Assembly (NCBI GenBank): GCA_016860845.1
Contig: BOKF01000013.1
Span: 131,536 to 195,535 of the forward strand
Length of the DNA stretch: 64,000 nt
Direction: 5' to 3'
Source of the DNA: Chloroflexota bacterium
GTDB lineage: Bacteria > Chloroflexota > Anaerolineae > 4572-78 > J111
The notes under the pieces are model-generated. The model was not told the DNA's origin, ran no database searches, and saw only the letters and a list, made by a program, of their open reading frames with translations. The position numbers were made by a program, and so were the translations under genes. How positions within the stretch are numbered: the first letter of the stretch is position 1; each line of letters starts with the position of its first letter. Shown here in pieces: positions 17,466 through 25,300 of this stretch.

Positions 17466-18374
17466 TTACATGACCAGCCAGAGCAGAACGGTCAGGGTGG
17501 CGATGCTGGCCAGAGTGCTGACAAAAACGACGGCAGCCGTAAACTCGGCGTCGGCCCCGAATTCGGAGGCGAGGATGCTGCTGATGACGGCGGTCGGCAG
17601 GCTGGCCTGGACGATCACGACTTGGCCGGTGATGCCCGACAGCCCCAGCAGGGCCGCTAAAGGAAAAGCCACGAGCGGAGCGACGACCAAACGGGCGGCA
17701 GTGGCCAGAGCAATCGGTTTCCAGCGTCCCCTGATCGAAACACGGGCCAGTTGCAGCCCCAACACGACCAGCATCGCCGGGACGGCTGCCTGCCCCAAGA
17801 GAGAAATCGCTCGTTCAAGCGGCAGGGGCAGGGTCAGGTGGCCAAGATTGATGATGAGTCCCAGGGTCACAGCATAGGGCAGCGGCACCGTGACCATGTT
17901 GAACAGCGAGCGTTTGATCGAGGCTGTGCCGCGGGAGGCCAAAAACACGCCCAGGGTGTTGGCCAAAATCGCAGTGATGACAAAGAAAACCACCGCGCGC
18001 TGCAAACCAATCTGGCCAAAGGCAAACTCGCTGAGGGGCAGGCCGTAGTTCCCGGCATTGATCACCACCACACTGAGCATAAAGGCGCTCTCGAGCTGGC
18101 GGTCAAAACGGAATAATCGAGCCAGCAGCCAGCTAATCAACGCCATCAGCAGGTAGAAAAGCACAATCATCGCGGCAATCAGGCCAATTTCGTTGGCTTG
18201 CAGGTCGGATTTGGCGATGCTGCCGATAATTAAAAACGGGTTAAAGAGATAGAAAATGACTCGTGATAAAACCCGTGGGTCAAGGGAAAAACGGTACCCC
18301 ACCAAAACGGCCAGGCCCACAATAATGAAGATAGGGGCAATGATATTGTAGATGATGTTCAGGACGGATAACAT
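17466..18374 (-). CDS. AEC-family (auxin efflux carrier-like) permease
   Basis: A 302-residue polytopic membrane protein with about 10 hydrophobic segments, the usual length and topology for the AEC family. Characteristic segments are the N-terminal IIAPIFIIVGLAVLVGY, FVVINAGNYGLPLS-like VVVINAGNYGLPLSEFAFG, and the Ala/Pro-containing VQASLPTAVISSILASEFG near residue 270. Bacterial AEC members export or exchange small carboxylates such as malate. The substrate here is not predictable. The gene stands between the aminotransferase and the secreted metallopeptidase cluster on the same strand with ~50-160 nt gaps. Confidence 0.9.
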   Translation of the reverse strand: MLSVLNIIYNIIAPIFIIVGLAVLVGYRFSLDPRVLSRVIFYLFNPFLIIGSIAKSDLQANEIGLIAAMIVLFYLLMALISWLLARLFRFDRQLESAFMLSVVVINAGNYGLPLSEFAFGQIGLQRAVVFFVITAILANTLGVFLASRGTASIKRSLFNMVTVPLPYAVTLGLIINLGHLTLPLPLERAISLLGQAAVPAMLVVLGLQLARVSIRGRWKPIALATAARLVVAPLVAFPLAALLGLSGITGQVVIVQASLPTAVISSILASEFGADAEFTAAVVFVSTLASIATLTVLLWLVM

Positions 18375-18421
18375 AGTGGGAAAAGGAACTCATTGGAACT
18401 TGAAGGAACTTTTATCGGGAT

Positions 18422-20488
18422 TTACGGCGAAAGTTTGTACTCGTAGCTGGCGGGCTGGGTGGTGACAGGGGTTAAGCCACTGATTATGAGGACAGCCCGG
18501 TCGAGGGTTGTGCCCAGACCTTCAAGGGTCAAGACGCCACGATTATGCGCATCCAACGGAATTTGCCGCAAGTTAACCGTGTCGCCCATTTCCAGCACCT
18601 GGACTAAAAAGTGCTGGGGCAAAATATTATCCATACGCACAAAACCTTCGGCCTGCCAGCCATTGGGACCGTTTTCGACATCGTCGTAAAAATCAATTTC
18701 AGGAATGCTGATGTTATCAAGAGTCCAACCGGGGCGGTTGACCGCATCATCGGTGACATACTCAAAGCGGATCATCACTTCCTGGCCGGCATAGGCGGAA
18801 ATGTCCAGGCTTTCGTCCAGCCAGGCAGGTCCCTCGCCTGCTAAGCCGGTGTAGCCGGGACCATAAGCGTTGCCGCTGGGATTAGTCGTAGTACTGTGCG
18901 GGGCTTGGAGAATCGTCCAGGTCTCCCCGCCATCTGTTGAGATTTCAACATAGCCATAATCCCAATCGGTTTCAATATCATACCAGGTTGCGTAATTGAG
19001 CGTCGCCGAGCTAACATTACGTAGATCAAAAGCGCGGGTCAGACGGGTATTGCTGTCATCCCCTCGCAAACTATACCACTGATATTGGCCGCTGTAGGCA
19101 TCGTTGTTAACCACCTTCACCTCAGTGGCGCCTGTGAAATCAAGGGTCACCTTACCCGCGCCGCTCAGTTCAATATAATCCGTCCCATACTGGTAGACAG
19201 TTGTTTGGCCCTCAGCCGGGTAAACGCTGTGATGTTCGGCAACACCAACCGGCTCCGGAGAAAAGTCTTTATAACCCCAGCGGCCATCGCCAACAGTCGT
19301 ATCATTCAAATAATTGGCTACCACAAAATCGGCAAACACCTCATTGAACTCTTCACTCTGGCCATGCTCGGTCAAAACTGCGTTAAAGCCCGCTATGCCA
19401 TTGTTGGGGTTAGCCACCACCGCCTGGGTCATCTCTTCGCCGTAACGCTGCAAAAAGTAGGCCATAAAACGAAAACTGCCGCCATAATTGACCACGGCGG
19501 CGCTGGGCGGGCTGGCCCAACTGGTCAACTGGGTATCCGTAGCGCCCGAAAAAATATTGGAGAAACTGCTTGGCCCGTAACCGTTGATAAAAGCCGCCAG
19601 TTCGCTCATGCCTTCGTTGACCCAGGCATCCTCGTTACGATCCTGGGCAAAATGAATCATATGTTGAAATTCGTGAGCCAGGACACTGTCAAAATAGGCG
19701 CTGCCGGGCGGAACAGACTGGAGGTTCATAAAAAACATCTCGCGCTCATTGCTGTAGGGTTCGGCTAAGCGGGAATATTCGTTGGCGGCATAGAAAAAAC
19801 CCGCCACGCCGGGCAGGTCGCCCATAAAAATATGGACACGGACATCGCCGTCAACACCGGGCGACCATTCGCTGCCAAAAAAAGCGCGATTGGTGGGGTA
19901 GGTGTGGTTTTCAAACTGCACGGCGGAGCGCTGCAAATCGGCTTCGAGCACGTTGTAGCCATCGGCAACCCACCAATAGGAATGAGCCGTGATATAGCGC
20001 AAGGTAGCCCCAGCCTGAAATACCCGGGGTGGAGTTTGGCTGCTATCCGTGACCCAGAAGGTGTCGCTGTCCCCTAATTGGTAAGGGACAGCCGTCTTTT
20101 TTACGATTTCTGGAATTTCCCGGCCGGCATGTTTGAGGCGCATGGCCAACAGCCGCTGGTCTCGGGGGGGCAGGATAGTTTCCAGCAGAAGTTGTTCTGT
20201 GGCCGGTTGCAGGGGACTGGCCTGACCGGTGGTACCGCTTCCGGCTGCTGTTGGTTCAATCTGCGGAGCAGCCAGGGATGTTGGAGTTGGGGCCGGGGTA
20301 TTGGGAACAGCCGCTGGGCTAGGGGTCAGGGTGGGAACAACGGTAGACGTTGCCGGAGACGCGCTGGCGGCAGCAGGCGCATTTACCAGCCGAGCAACTC
20401 GAGGCGCTCCCAGGAGAATAGCCGCCAGGCAGAATAACAGAGTGACTGCAAGCAGGCTCCCCATAACTAAGGTAGTTTTTCGAGACAA
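18422..20488 (-). CDS. secreted M6-like metallopeptidase with Thr-Pro linker
   Basis: A 688-residue exported protease. The TTG start is supported by AGGAG 7 nt upstream. An N-terminal TM/signal (~8-28) and a Thr/Pro/Ala linker (~35-80) precede the catalytic domain. The zinc site is HEFQHMIHF (HExxH, near residue 270), followed by NEGMSELAAF, which supplies the third ligand Glu as in M6/immune-inhibitor-A-type enzymes. The C-terminal third has the WYDIETDWDYGYVEISTDGG and WTLDNISIPEI segments of the jelly-roll domain that accompanies InhA peptidases. It probably degrades extracellular protein. It is the last gene of a four-gene minus-strand run of envelope proteins. Confidence 0.88.
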   Translation of the reverse strand: MSRKTTLVMGSLLAVTLLFCLAAILLGAPRVARLVNAPAAASASPATSTVVPTLTPSPAAVPNTPAPTPTSLAAPQIEPTAAGSGTTGQASPLQPATEQLLLETILPPRDQRLLAMRLKHAGREIPEIVKKTAVPYQLGDSDTFWVTDSSQTPPRVFQAGATLRYITAHSYWWVADGYNVLEADLQRSAVQFENHTYPTNRAFFGSEWSPGVDGDVRVHIFMGDLPGVAGFFYAANEYSRLAEPYSNEREMFFMNLQSVPPGSAYFDSVLAHEFQHMIHFAQDRNEDAWVNEGMSELAAFINGYGPSSFSNIFSGATDTQLTSWASPPSAAVVNYGGSFRFMAYFLQRYGEEMTQAVVANPNNGIAGFNAVLTEHGQSEEFNEVFADFVVANYLNDTTVGDGRWGYKDFSPEPVGVAEHHSVYPAEGQTTVYQYGTDYIELSGAGKVTLDFTGATEVKVVNNDAYSGQYQWYSLRGDDSNTRLTRAFDLRNVSSATLNYATWYDIETDWDYGYVEISTDGGETWTILQAPHSTTTNPSGNAYGPGYTGLAGEGPAWLDESLDISAYAGQEVMIRFEYVTDDAVNRPGWTLDNISIPEIDFYDDVENGPNGWQAEGFVRMDNILPQHFLVQVLEMGDTVNLRQIPLDAHNRGVLTLEGLGTTLDRAVLIISGLTPVTTQPASYEYKLSP

Positions 20489-20510
20489 GGGTCTGCTCCT
20501 GCAAGATCAA

Positions 20511-21575
20511 TCACCGGCGGAAAGCATCTTTGTACAACCCTTTATCGCAATCCCAGTGACAAACCCAGTCGGCGTTGATAATCGTCTCGTCGGGCCAGTT
20601 GACCATAATTTTGACATCTTCCGATAGGCGGGTAAATTGCTTACACTGCGCGTCAAAGCGGGCAAAAAAGTCGGGACAATCATAGCGGACTACGGTCAAA
20701 TACCACCAGCCGACCCCATTACCCAAATCTTTATTGGGAATAACCACATCCCATTCACCGTCACCTTTTTCGGGATAGTGGTGGCTGGCCCCAGTGGGGT
20801 GAGACACCACACTCCACGACCAGTTATCCACCAAAACACTATACCCATTGACCAGGTTGCCCTGTTCATCCCTGATCCGGCCTTTAAAATGGACAATCGC
20901 GGCATTGCCAGAGGCGTGCCAGCCGGTTGGGGTAAATTGATACTTTTTCTCGGGGATGGGGGTTGGCGGGACCTCAGTGGGCACCGGCGTAGGCGTAGGG
21001 GGAGGAGGCGGCGGGGCCTGCGCAATTTCGACCCCCTGGGGGTCGCCGGTTACCTGGACCAACTCGGCGAAGACCCAGCCACTGCCGTCGGCGCTGGGAT
21101 ATTCGATTTTGAGCCAGGTGCCGTCGTCATTGCGGCCAAGCACTTGGGTAGATTGCCCTACCTTGCCGGCCCCAATAACCGGATAATTGGTGCCAGGGCC
21201 GGAGCGAACATTCATATTTTGCAGCACCGTCACCATAACGCCCTCAGGTGTTGGCGTGGCCGTTGGTTCAGCCGGCGTAGGCGGCGGCACGGTAGGGGTT
21301 GGCAGCACCGATTCGGGCTGAGTTACCTCCGCCGCTGGTTGGACCTGGGGGGCGGCTGCTTCGTCAGGTTCGGTATTAACAGGGGCAACTTCGACAAATG
21401 CCCCTCCTTCAGCCGTGGGCGTGAAGGTTGGCATGGGTGTCCGTGTGGGTGCAAACTGGGCAGGACTGCTTGACTCCGCCAAGATACTTGACAATTGACA
21501 ACCTAATGAGACCAGGGCCAAAATAATCGGCAGCGCAAAAATGATCATTCGAGAGTCATGATTAGATATTTTCAT
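20511..21575 (-). CDS. SH3b lipoprotein with Thr-Pro linkers and PTGW domain
   Basis: A 354-residue lipoprotein. ATG 21575 is chosen as the start because it gives a clean signal with lipobox LVSLGC; an upstream in-frame start at 21605 adds only polar residues. An SH3b domain (MNVRSGPGTNYPVIG... GWVFAELVQV) sits between two Pro/Thr linkers. The C-terminal domain starts KYQFTPTGWHASGNAA and contains GNLVNGYSVLVDN and a final INADWVCHWD, paralogous to the protein at 14991-15923. It probably displays a binding module on the cell surface. It lies 22 nt upstream of the metallopeptidase gene, so the two are likely co-expressed. Confidence 0.82.
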   Translation of the reverse strand: MKISNHDSRMIIFALPIILALVSLGCQLSSILAESSSPAQFAPTRTPMPTFTPTAEGGAFVEVAPVNTEPDEAAAPQVQPAAEVTQPESVLPTPTVPPPTPAEPTATPTPEGVMVTVLQNMNVRSGPGTNYPVIGAGKVGQSTQVLGRNDDGTWLKIEYPSADGSGWVFAELVQVTGDPQGVEIAQAPPPPPPTPTPVPTEVPPTPIPEKKYQFTPTGWHASGNAAIVHFKGRIRDEQGNLVNGYSVLVDNWSWSVVSHPTGASHHYPEKGDGEWDVVIPNKDLGNGVGWWYLTVVRYDCPDFFARFDAQCKQFTRLSEDVKIMVNWPDETIINADWVCHWDCDKGLYKDAFRR

Positions 21576-21651
21576 CCCTATCTCTCCAGAACCGGTACTG
21601 CTCATTTGTTGAACACAAGTGAGTATAGTCGAATAAAGCTAATTTTCAAGC

Positions 21652-22443
21652 TTATTGCTGCTGCTTGAAAAATTCAAAGTGAACATACTGGCGCGGCTCG
21701 GTACTCAGATTGACTTCTACTTCCGCTGAAACTTGAACGCCGCCCTCGACCAGTTGAATTTTATAAACCCCTGGGGTATACGGCCGGATCTCCAATTTAG
21801 TATTCATGCGATGGTTATCCCCGGTACCGGGCATCGTACTATCTGCCGTACCCGGACCGGATAAATCGCTCAAATAGGTATTCCCATCGGGAGCCAGAGC
21901 CTTAATTTGAAAATTTGATAACGTTTTAAATTGACCAGGGGCAATATCCAGCCGAATCCAGCCGGTGATGCGCGTTTCGCCCGGCGAGCCGGTATCATGA
22001 GTATAGTAGACAACGTTAAACGGAAAAGCCGGGGTAGGCGTCGCCGTTGGTTCGGCCGGAGGGGGTGTTGCCGTCGGTTCTGCCGGAGGAGGTGGAGCGG
22101 CAGCTTCAACGCCTGCCTGGGCCGGTTCGGATGTGTTGGCTACGGTTGGAGTTGGAGTCGGGGTTGAGGTTGGGGTGGGTGTGGGAGATGGCGTATCGGT
22201 TGGGATGGGGCTAGGGGTAAACGTGGGAGTCCAATTCGGCGTAAAGGTAAAAGTCGGCTGCGGGGTTTTGAAGGGAGTCGGGGTGGGTGTATTAACCTGG
22301 ACAATTAAGCTGCCTACCGAACAGCCTAGACTGACCCCTAAGCCAACCAGGCTAAACATGACCAACAACCAAAGCCTGCTGGCGGAGCGTTGATTGAATC
22401 TTTTGGGATTATTTTTTAACATCGCGGCGGTCAAATTGGGCAA
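21652..22443 (-). CDS. Thr-Pro-linker lipoprotein with C-terminal beta domain
   Basis: A 263-residue protein with a TTG start 2 nt after the stop of the upstream gene, consistent with translational coupling; ATG 22422 is an alternative. The signal ends in lipobox GVSLGC. Residues ~50-140 are almost entirely T-P/T-S-P repeats with A-P-P-P-P-A-E segments. The C-terminal ~120 residues have alternating strands (FNVVYYTHDTGSPGETRITG, YTPGVYKIQLVEGG) ending RQYVHFEFFKQQQ. That ending parallels the one of the neighbouring protein (EQWVWDFIIFKKK), suggesting paralogues. No enzyme motif is visible. It is probably a surface-exposed binding or structural lipoprotein. Confidence 0.75.
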   Translation of the reverse strand: MPNLTAAMLKNNPKRFNQRSASRLWLLVMFSLVGLGVSLGCSVGSLIVQVNTPTPTPFKTPQPTFTFTPNWTPTFTPSPIPTDTPSPTPTPTSTPTPTPTVANTSEPAQAGVEAAAPPPPAEPTATPPPAEPTATPTPAFPFNVVYYTHDTGSPGETRITGWIRLDIAPGQFKTLSNFQIKALAPDGNTYLSDLSGPGTADSTMPGTGDNHRMNTKLEIRPYTPGVYKIQLVEGGVQVSAEVEVNLSTEPRQYVHFEFFKQQQ

Positions 22444-22445
22444 TT

Positions 22446-23213
22446 TTACTTCTTCTTAAAAATGATGAAATCCCAAACCCACTGCTCCGGGGCCGCGCTG
22501 AAAGATAACGATACTACCGGCGAAAGTTTCGTCCCTGCTTGATCGGCTAAATATATGTTCCAGGTACCATCACTAAAGGGGCCGGGTTCAAATTTTACAT
22601 TGCCCTGTTTCACATAACCGCAATTCAAGCAATTGGCAGTGCTGTAATTCCAGGTAGAAAGCGGGCTTTCCGCATGCATACCGGATGGGGTTTGATCACC
22701 GACTATTTTCAAGTCACCAATAGGGGTGTTGTTCTGATCAACTGCCGCCACGTAAACGGTGATACCGTTGTAAGTTGTTTTTTGAAACTCCCGATTCCCC
22801 TGCTCGGCGATGGCAAAAGGAAAGTCCGGTGTTGGGGTAGGGGGAGGCGGCGCGGGTGTTGGGGTATCGGCAGGCGGCGCCGGGGGCCGAGTCGGCTGCG
22901 GGGGTGGGGTGTCGGTGGGCGCCGGTGTATCAGTGGGGAGCGGGGTATCCGTAGCCACCGGGGTGGGGGTCTCGGTAGGAATGGGGGTTATCGTCGGCGT
23001 GGCTGTGTTGGTTGGGGTGGGCGTATAGGCCGGGGTCGAGGTAAAGGTAGGCCGGGGTGTGGGCCGCTGCCGGGTCTCTTCGGCATTACCCGAACGTGAG
23101 GCCAAATTGCCCAGGGTTTCACTGGAACGGATGCGGTCAACAAGGCCGCAGCTCAATGAAAAAAAGGCAAACAAAATTAACGCCGCCAAAAAGGGGCGCG
23201 AAGTTCCCTTCAT
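22446..23213 (-). CDS. Thr-Pro-linker lipoprotein, first gene of the secreted cluster
   Basis: A 255-residue lipoprotein. The start at ATG 23213 is preferred: GGAAGGAAG lies about 9 nt upstream and the signal peptide (FLAALILFAFFSLSC) begins there. An open frame extends up to 23438 but reads through repeat DNA. A long T-P-rich linker (~45-130) leads to a C-terminal beta domain with YNGITVYVAAVDQNNTPIGD and two close Cys (NCLNCGYV), which could pair in a disulfide. It is probably the promoter-proximal gene of a run of four: this gene, 21652, 20511 and 18422. The function is unknown. Confidence 0.75.
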   Translation of the reverse strand: MKGTSRPFLAALILFAFFSLSCGLVDRIRSSETLGNLASRSGNAEETRQRPTPRPTFTSTPAYTPTPTNTATPTITPIPTETPTPVATDTPLPTDTPAPTDTPPPQPTRPPAPPADTPTPAPPPPTPTPDFPFAIAEQGNREFQKTTYNGITVYVAAVDQNNTPIGDLKIVGDQTPSGMHAESPLSTWNYSTANCLNCGYVKQGNVKFEPGPFSDGTWNIYLADQAGTKLSPVVSLSFSAAPEQWVWDFIIFKKK

Positions 23214-23370
23214 AAAGATCATCTTCCTTCCTTCAACATTCAAACAAAGATTGATTATAAGCGTGGTGGGAAAAGCTGGCAAAAAAGGAAGCGTCAGAAG
23301 ATAGGGAGCGAGGAGGCGAGGACGCGTGAGACAAAGCGAAGACCTATTTTCTTCGCCTCCTCTGAAAATA

Positions 23371-23431
23371 GCCCTCACCCCCAACCCCTCCCAGTGGGAG
23401 AGGGGAGTCGCGCCAGCGACGGGGTGAGGGC
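23371..23431. repeat. GCCCTCACCC-family inverted repeat
   Basis: GCCCTCACCC (23371-23380) pairs with GGGTGAGGGC (23422-23431), with an inner CCCCTCCC/GGGAGAGGGG hairpin. It is a widespread type of dispersed repeat in environmental bacterial genomes. A related C-rich hairpin is at 40058-40112. Confidence 0.75.
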
Positions 23432-23483
23432 TTTTCATCGCTGGTGGTGGGCCACAGGCTCGTGACGCCTCCTTAACCCTGCG

Positions 23484-24254
23484 TCAGGCTAGGTTTATTC
23501 TAACGTCTGCGCCGACGCCGGCTATAGCTAATTGATTCTTGATCACGGCCATACTGGCTTTGTAGGCGGTAGCGATGCTGTCCTGTTGGGTCCAGGCTTC
23601 CGTCTGGATCCAGACGCGGATGTCGGCAATTTCGGCCAGCGGAAATCCGGCCGGGTAATTATCCGAGCTAAAGGGGTTGTCCTCAAGAGGGGCGGTAATA
23701 AAAAGAAAAACACTGTCTGACTGCCTGATAATCGCGCGCAGCCGGCCAAGCAGGTGGCGCAGCAACCCGGGTTCCGTGCTGCCCAACAAGTCGGCCACAA
23801 TACCCATGGCTACCAATACCAGCCCATCGCGATTGGCGACGCTTTCCAGGGTGGTCAATGCCTCAAAGACCGTTGCCGGACGGGTGAGCAGGAGGTGCGG
23901 GGCAATCAAGCCGCAACGTTCGGCCTGCCAGGGATCGAACAGGTGGCTCAGATCAATAACCGTCACGATTTGCTGTTTGCGCTGTGCCTTGGCCGCAATC
24001 CCCGCCGCGAGCAGCAAGGCGCCGCTGCTCGCACCTGCTTCGACCCCGATCAACTCCGTAATTTTACCTCGAGGCAAGCCGCCAATGCCCAGGGCTTTAT
24101 CGAGCGAGCGAAAACCGGTGGCCAGCGTCAAAACATCCGGCGCTGGCCTAAAATTAAACATTGCCGGCAAGCTGGGGCGCGAGAGACGACCGGCAAACAA
24201 GGCCGTTACACTCTGAATAACTTGTTTGGCTCCCCGTGAACTCTTAACTGCCAC
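23484..24254 (-). CDS. degenerate RecA-like protein without a Walker A lysine
   Basis: A 256-residue protein with a GTG start (AAAGG upstream). The fold order follows the RecA core: TGFRSLDKALGIGGLPRGKI matches the RecA T-G-x-x-x-L-D-x-A-L-G-x-G-G-L-P segment; VTVIDLSHLFDPWQAERCGL matches the Walker-A-proximal D-A-E-x-A-L-D-P region; and the end IRVWIQTEAWTQ...KASMAVIKNQLA matches the RecA strand before the C-terminal domain. The P-loop itself reads GVEAGASSGALL, lacking G-K-T/S, so ATP hydrolysis in the normal way is unlikely. It resembles ImuA/SulA-type RecA relatives. A role in DNA damage response is possible but not supported by neighbours. Confidence 0.7.
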   Translation of the reverse strand: MAVKSSRGAKQVIQSVTALFAGRLSRPSLPAMFNFRPAPDVLTLATGFRSLDKALGIGGLPRGKITELIGVEAGASSGALLLAAGIAAKAQRKQQIVTVIDLSHLFDPWQAERCGLIAPHLLLTRPATVFEALTTLESVANRDGLVLVAMGIVADLLGSTEPGLLRHLLGRLRAIIRQSDSVFLFITAPLEDNPFSSDNYPAGFPLAEIADIRVWIQTEAWTQQDSIATAYKASMAVIKNQLAIAGVGADVRINLA

Positions 24255-24403
24255 CCCAACTACCTTTCTTGGTCTTGATAAACTGATTATACCAGAACAT
24301 ACGTTCTAAAGTCAAGAGTTTGTTTTTATTTTTAAACTTTGAATTTAGGCTATCCCCGCCCTGTCTGTGGTATAATAGGCCGGTCTCGCAGTGAGGTAAC
24401 TTT

Positions 24404-25294
24404 ATGACCATAACGGTGAATATTATTGGCATGCCCATAGACCTGGGCCAATCCCGGCGGGGCGTAGATATGGGCCCCAGTGCCCTGCGCTATGCCGACC
24501 TGGACAATCGCCTGCGCCGCCTGGGCCATCAGGTCATTGATAAGGGCAACATCAATATTCCCGTCAGAGATACACTGCCGCCTGAGGGCGGACTGGCTTT
24601 CTTGCCGGCGGTGGTCCGCGCCGGTGAGGCCATGTATCAGGCCGGCCAGGCTGCCATCGAAGCCGGTCACTTGCCCCTTTTCCTGGGCGGCGACCACTCC
24701 ATCGCGGTCGGTACTTTGGGCGGCGTAACCCACATCGGGCCAGCCGGCCTAATCTGGGTTGATGCGCATGGCGACTTCAACACCCCCGCAAGCTCGCCCA
24801 GCGGCAATCTGCACGGCATGCCTCTGGCTGCCCTGCTGGGCCTGGGCGCAGCTGAATTGGTCAACTTGGGCCGGCCCGGTCCCAAGTTGCAACCCAGCGA
24901 AGTGGTCCTTATTGGCGTGCGCGACCTGGACTCCCAGGAAAAAGTTTTGCTCAAAGAGAGCCAGATCAGGGTCTATACGATGCGCGAAATTGACGAGCGG
25001 GGCATAGCCGCCGTGGCCGGCGAAGCTCTGGAGCGCCTGAGCCACCTGCCCCGGCTGCATGTCAGCCTGGATATGGACAGCCTCGATCCTCGTGAAGCGC
25101 CCGGCGTGGGTACACCGGTTCCTGGCGGGCTGACTTCCCGCGAAGCCCACCTGCTTATGGAAATCATTGCCGACTGCGCCTGTGTCGGCTCGATTGACGT
25201 GGTAGAAATTAATCCGATTTTGGATGAGCGCAATCAAACGGCTAAAATTGCTGTGGAATTAATCGCCTCGCTGCTGGGACAAACTATCCTGTGA
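24404..25294 (+). CDS. rocF: arginase
   Basis: A 296-residue ureohydrolase converting L-arginine to ornithine and urea. All binuclear Mn ligand motifs are present: [10 protein letters not shown] near residue 95, [10 protein letters not shown] near 120 and [20 protein letters not shown] near 223. The motifs G-N-L-H-G-M-P and [11 protein letters not shown] favour arginase over agmatinase. A GAGGT ribosome binding site lies 6 nt before the ATG. The stop is 6 nt upstream of the GAF-PP2C gene start, so the two are one transcript. No other arginine-catabolism gene is in the window. Confidence 0.92.
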   Translation: MTITVNIIGMPIDLGQSRRGVDMGPSALRYADLDNRLRRLGHQVIDKGNINIPVRDTLPPEGGLAFLPAVVRAGEAMYQAGQAAIEAGHLPLFLGGDHSIAVGTLGGVTHIGPAGLIWVDAHGDFNTPASSPSGNLHGMPLAALLGLGAAELVNLGRPGPKLQPSEVVLIGVRDLDSQEKVLLKESQIRVYTMREIDERGIAAVAGEALERLSHLPRLHVSLDMDSLDPREAPGVGTPVPGGLTSREAHLLMEIIADCACVGSIDVVEINPILDERNQTAKIAVELIASLLGQTIL

Positions 25295-25300
25295 GGTCGC

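Noticed and set aside
20637..21473. 278-codon plus-strand open frame
   Set aside because: It lies fully opposite the SH3b lipoprotein gene, is Arg/Gly-rich and has no ribosome site or family.
22133..22393. Gly/Val-rich plus-strand frame opposite the Thr-Pro linkers
   Set aside because: It is the antisense of ACC-CCN linker codons, which always opens a Gly-Val frame; the minus-strand gene has signal peptide and lipobox.
22446..23438. Longer N-terminus of the first secreted-cluster lipoprotein
   Set aside because: The extra 75 codons read through a dispersed repeat and would bury the lipobox; ATG 23213 has a good ribosome site.
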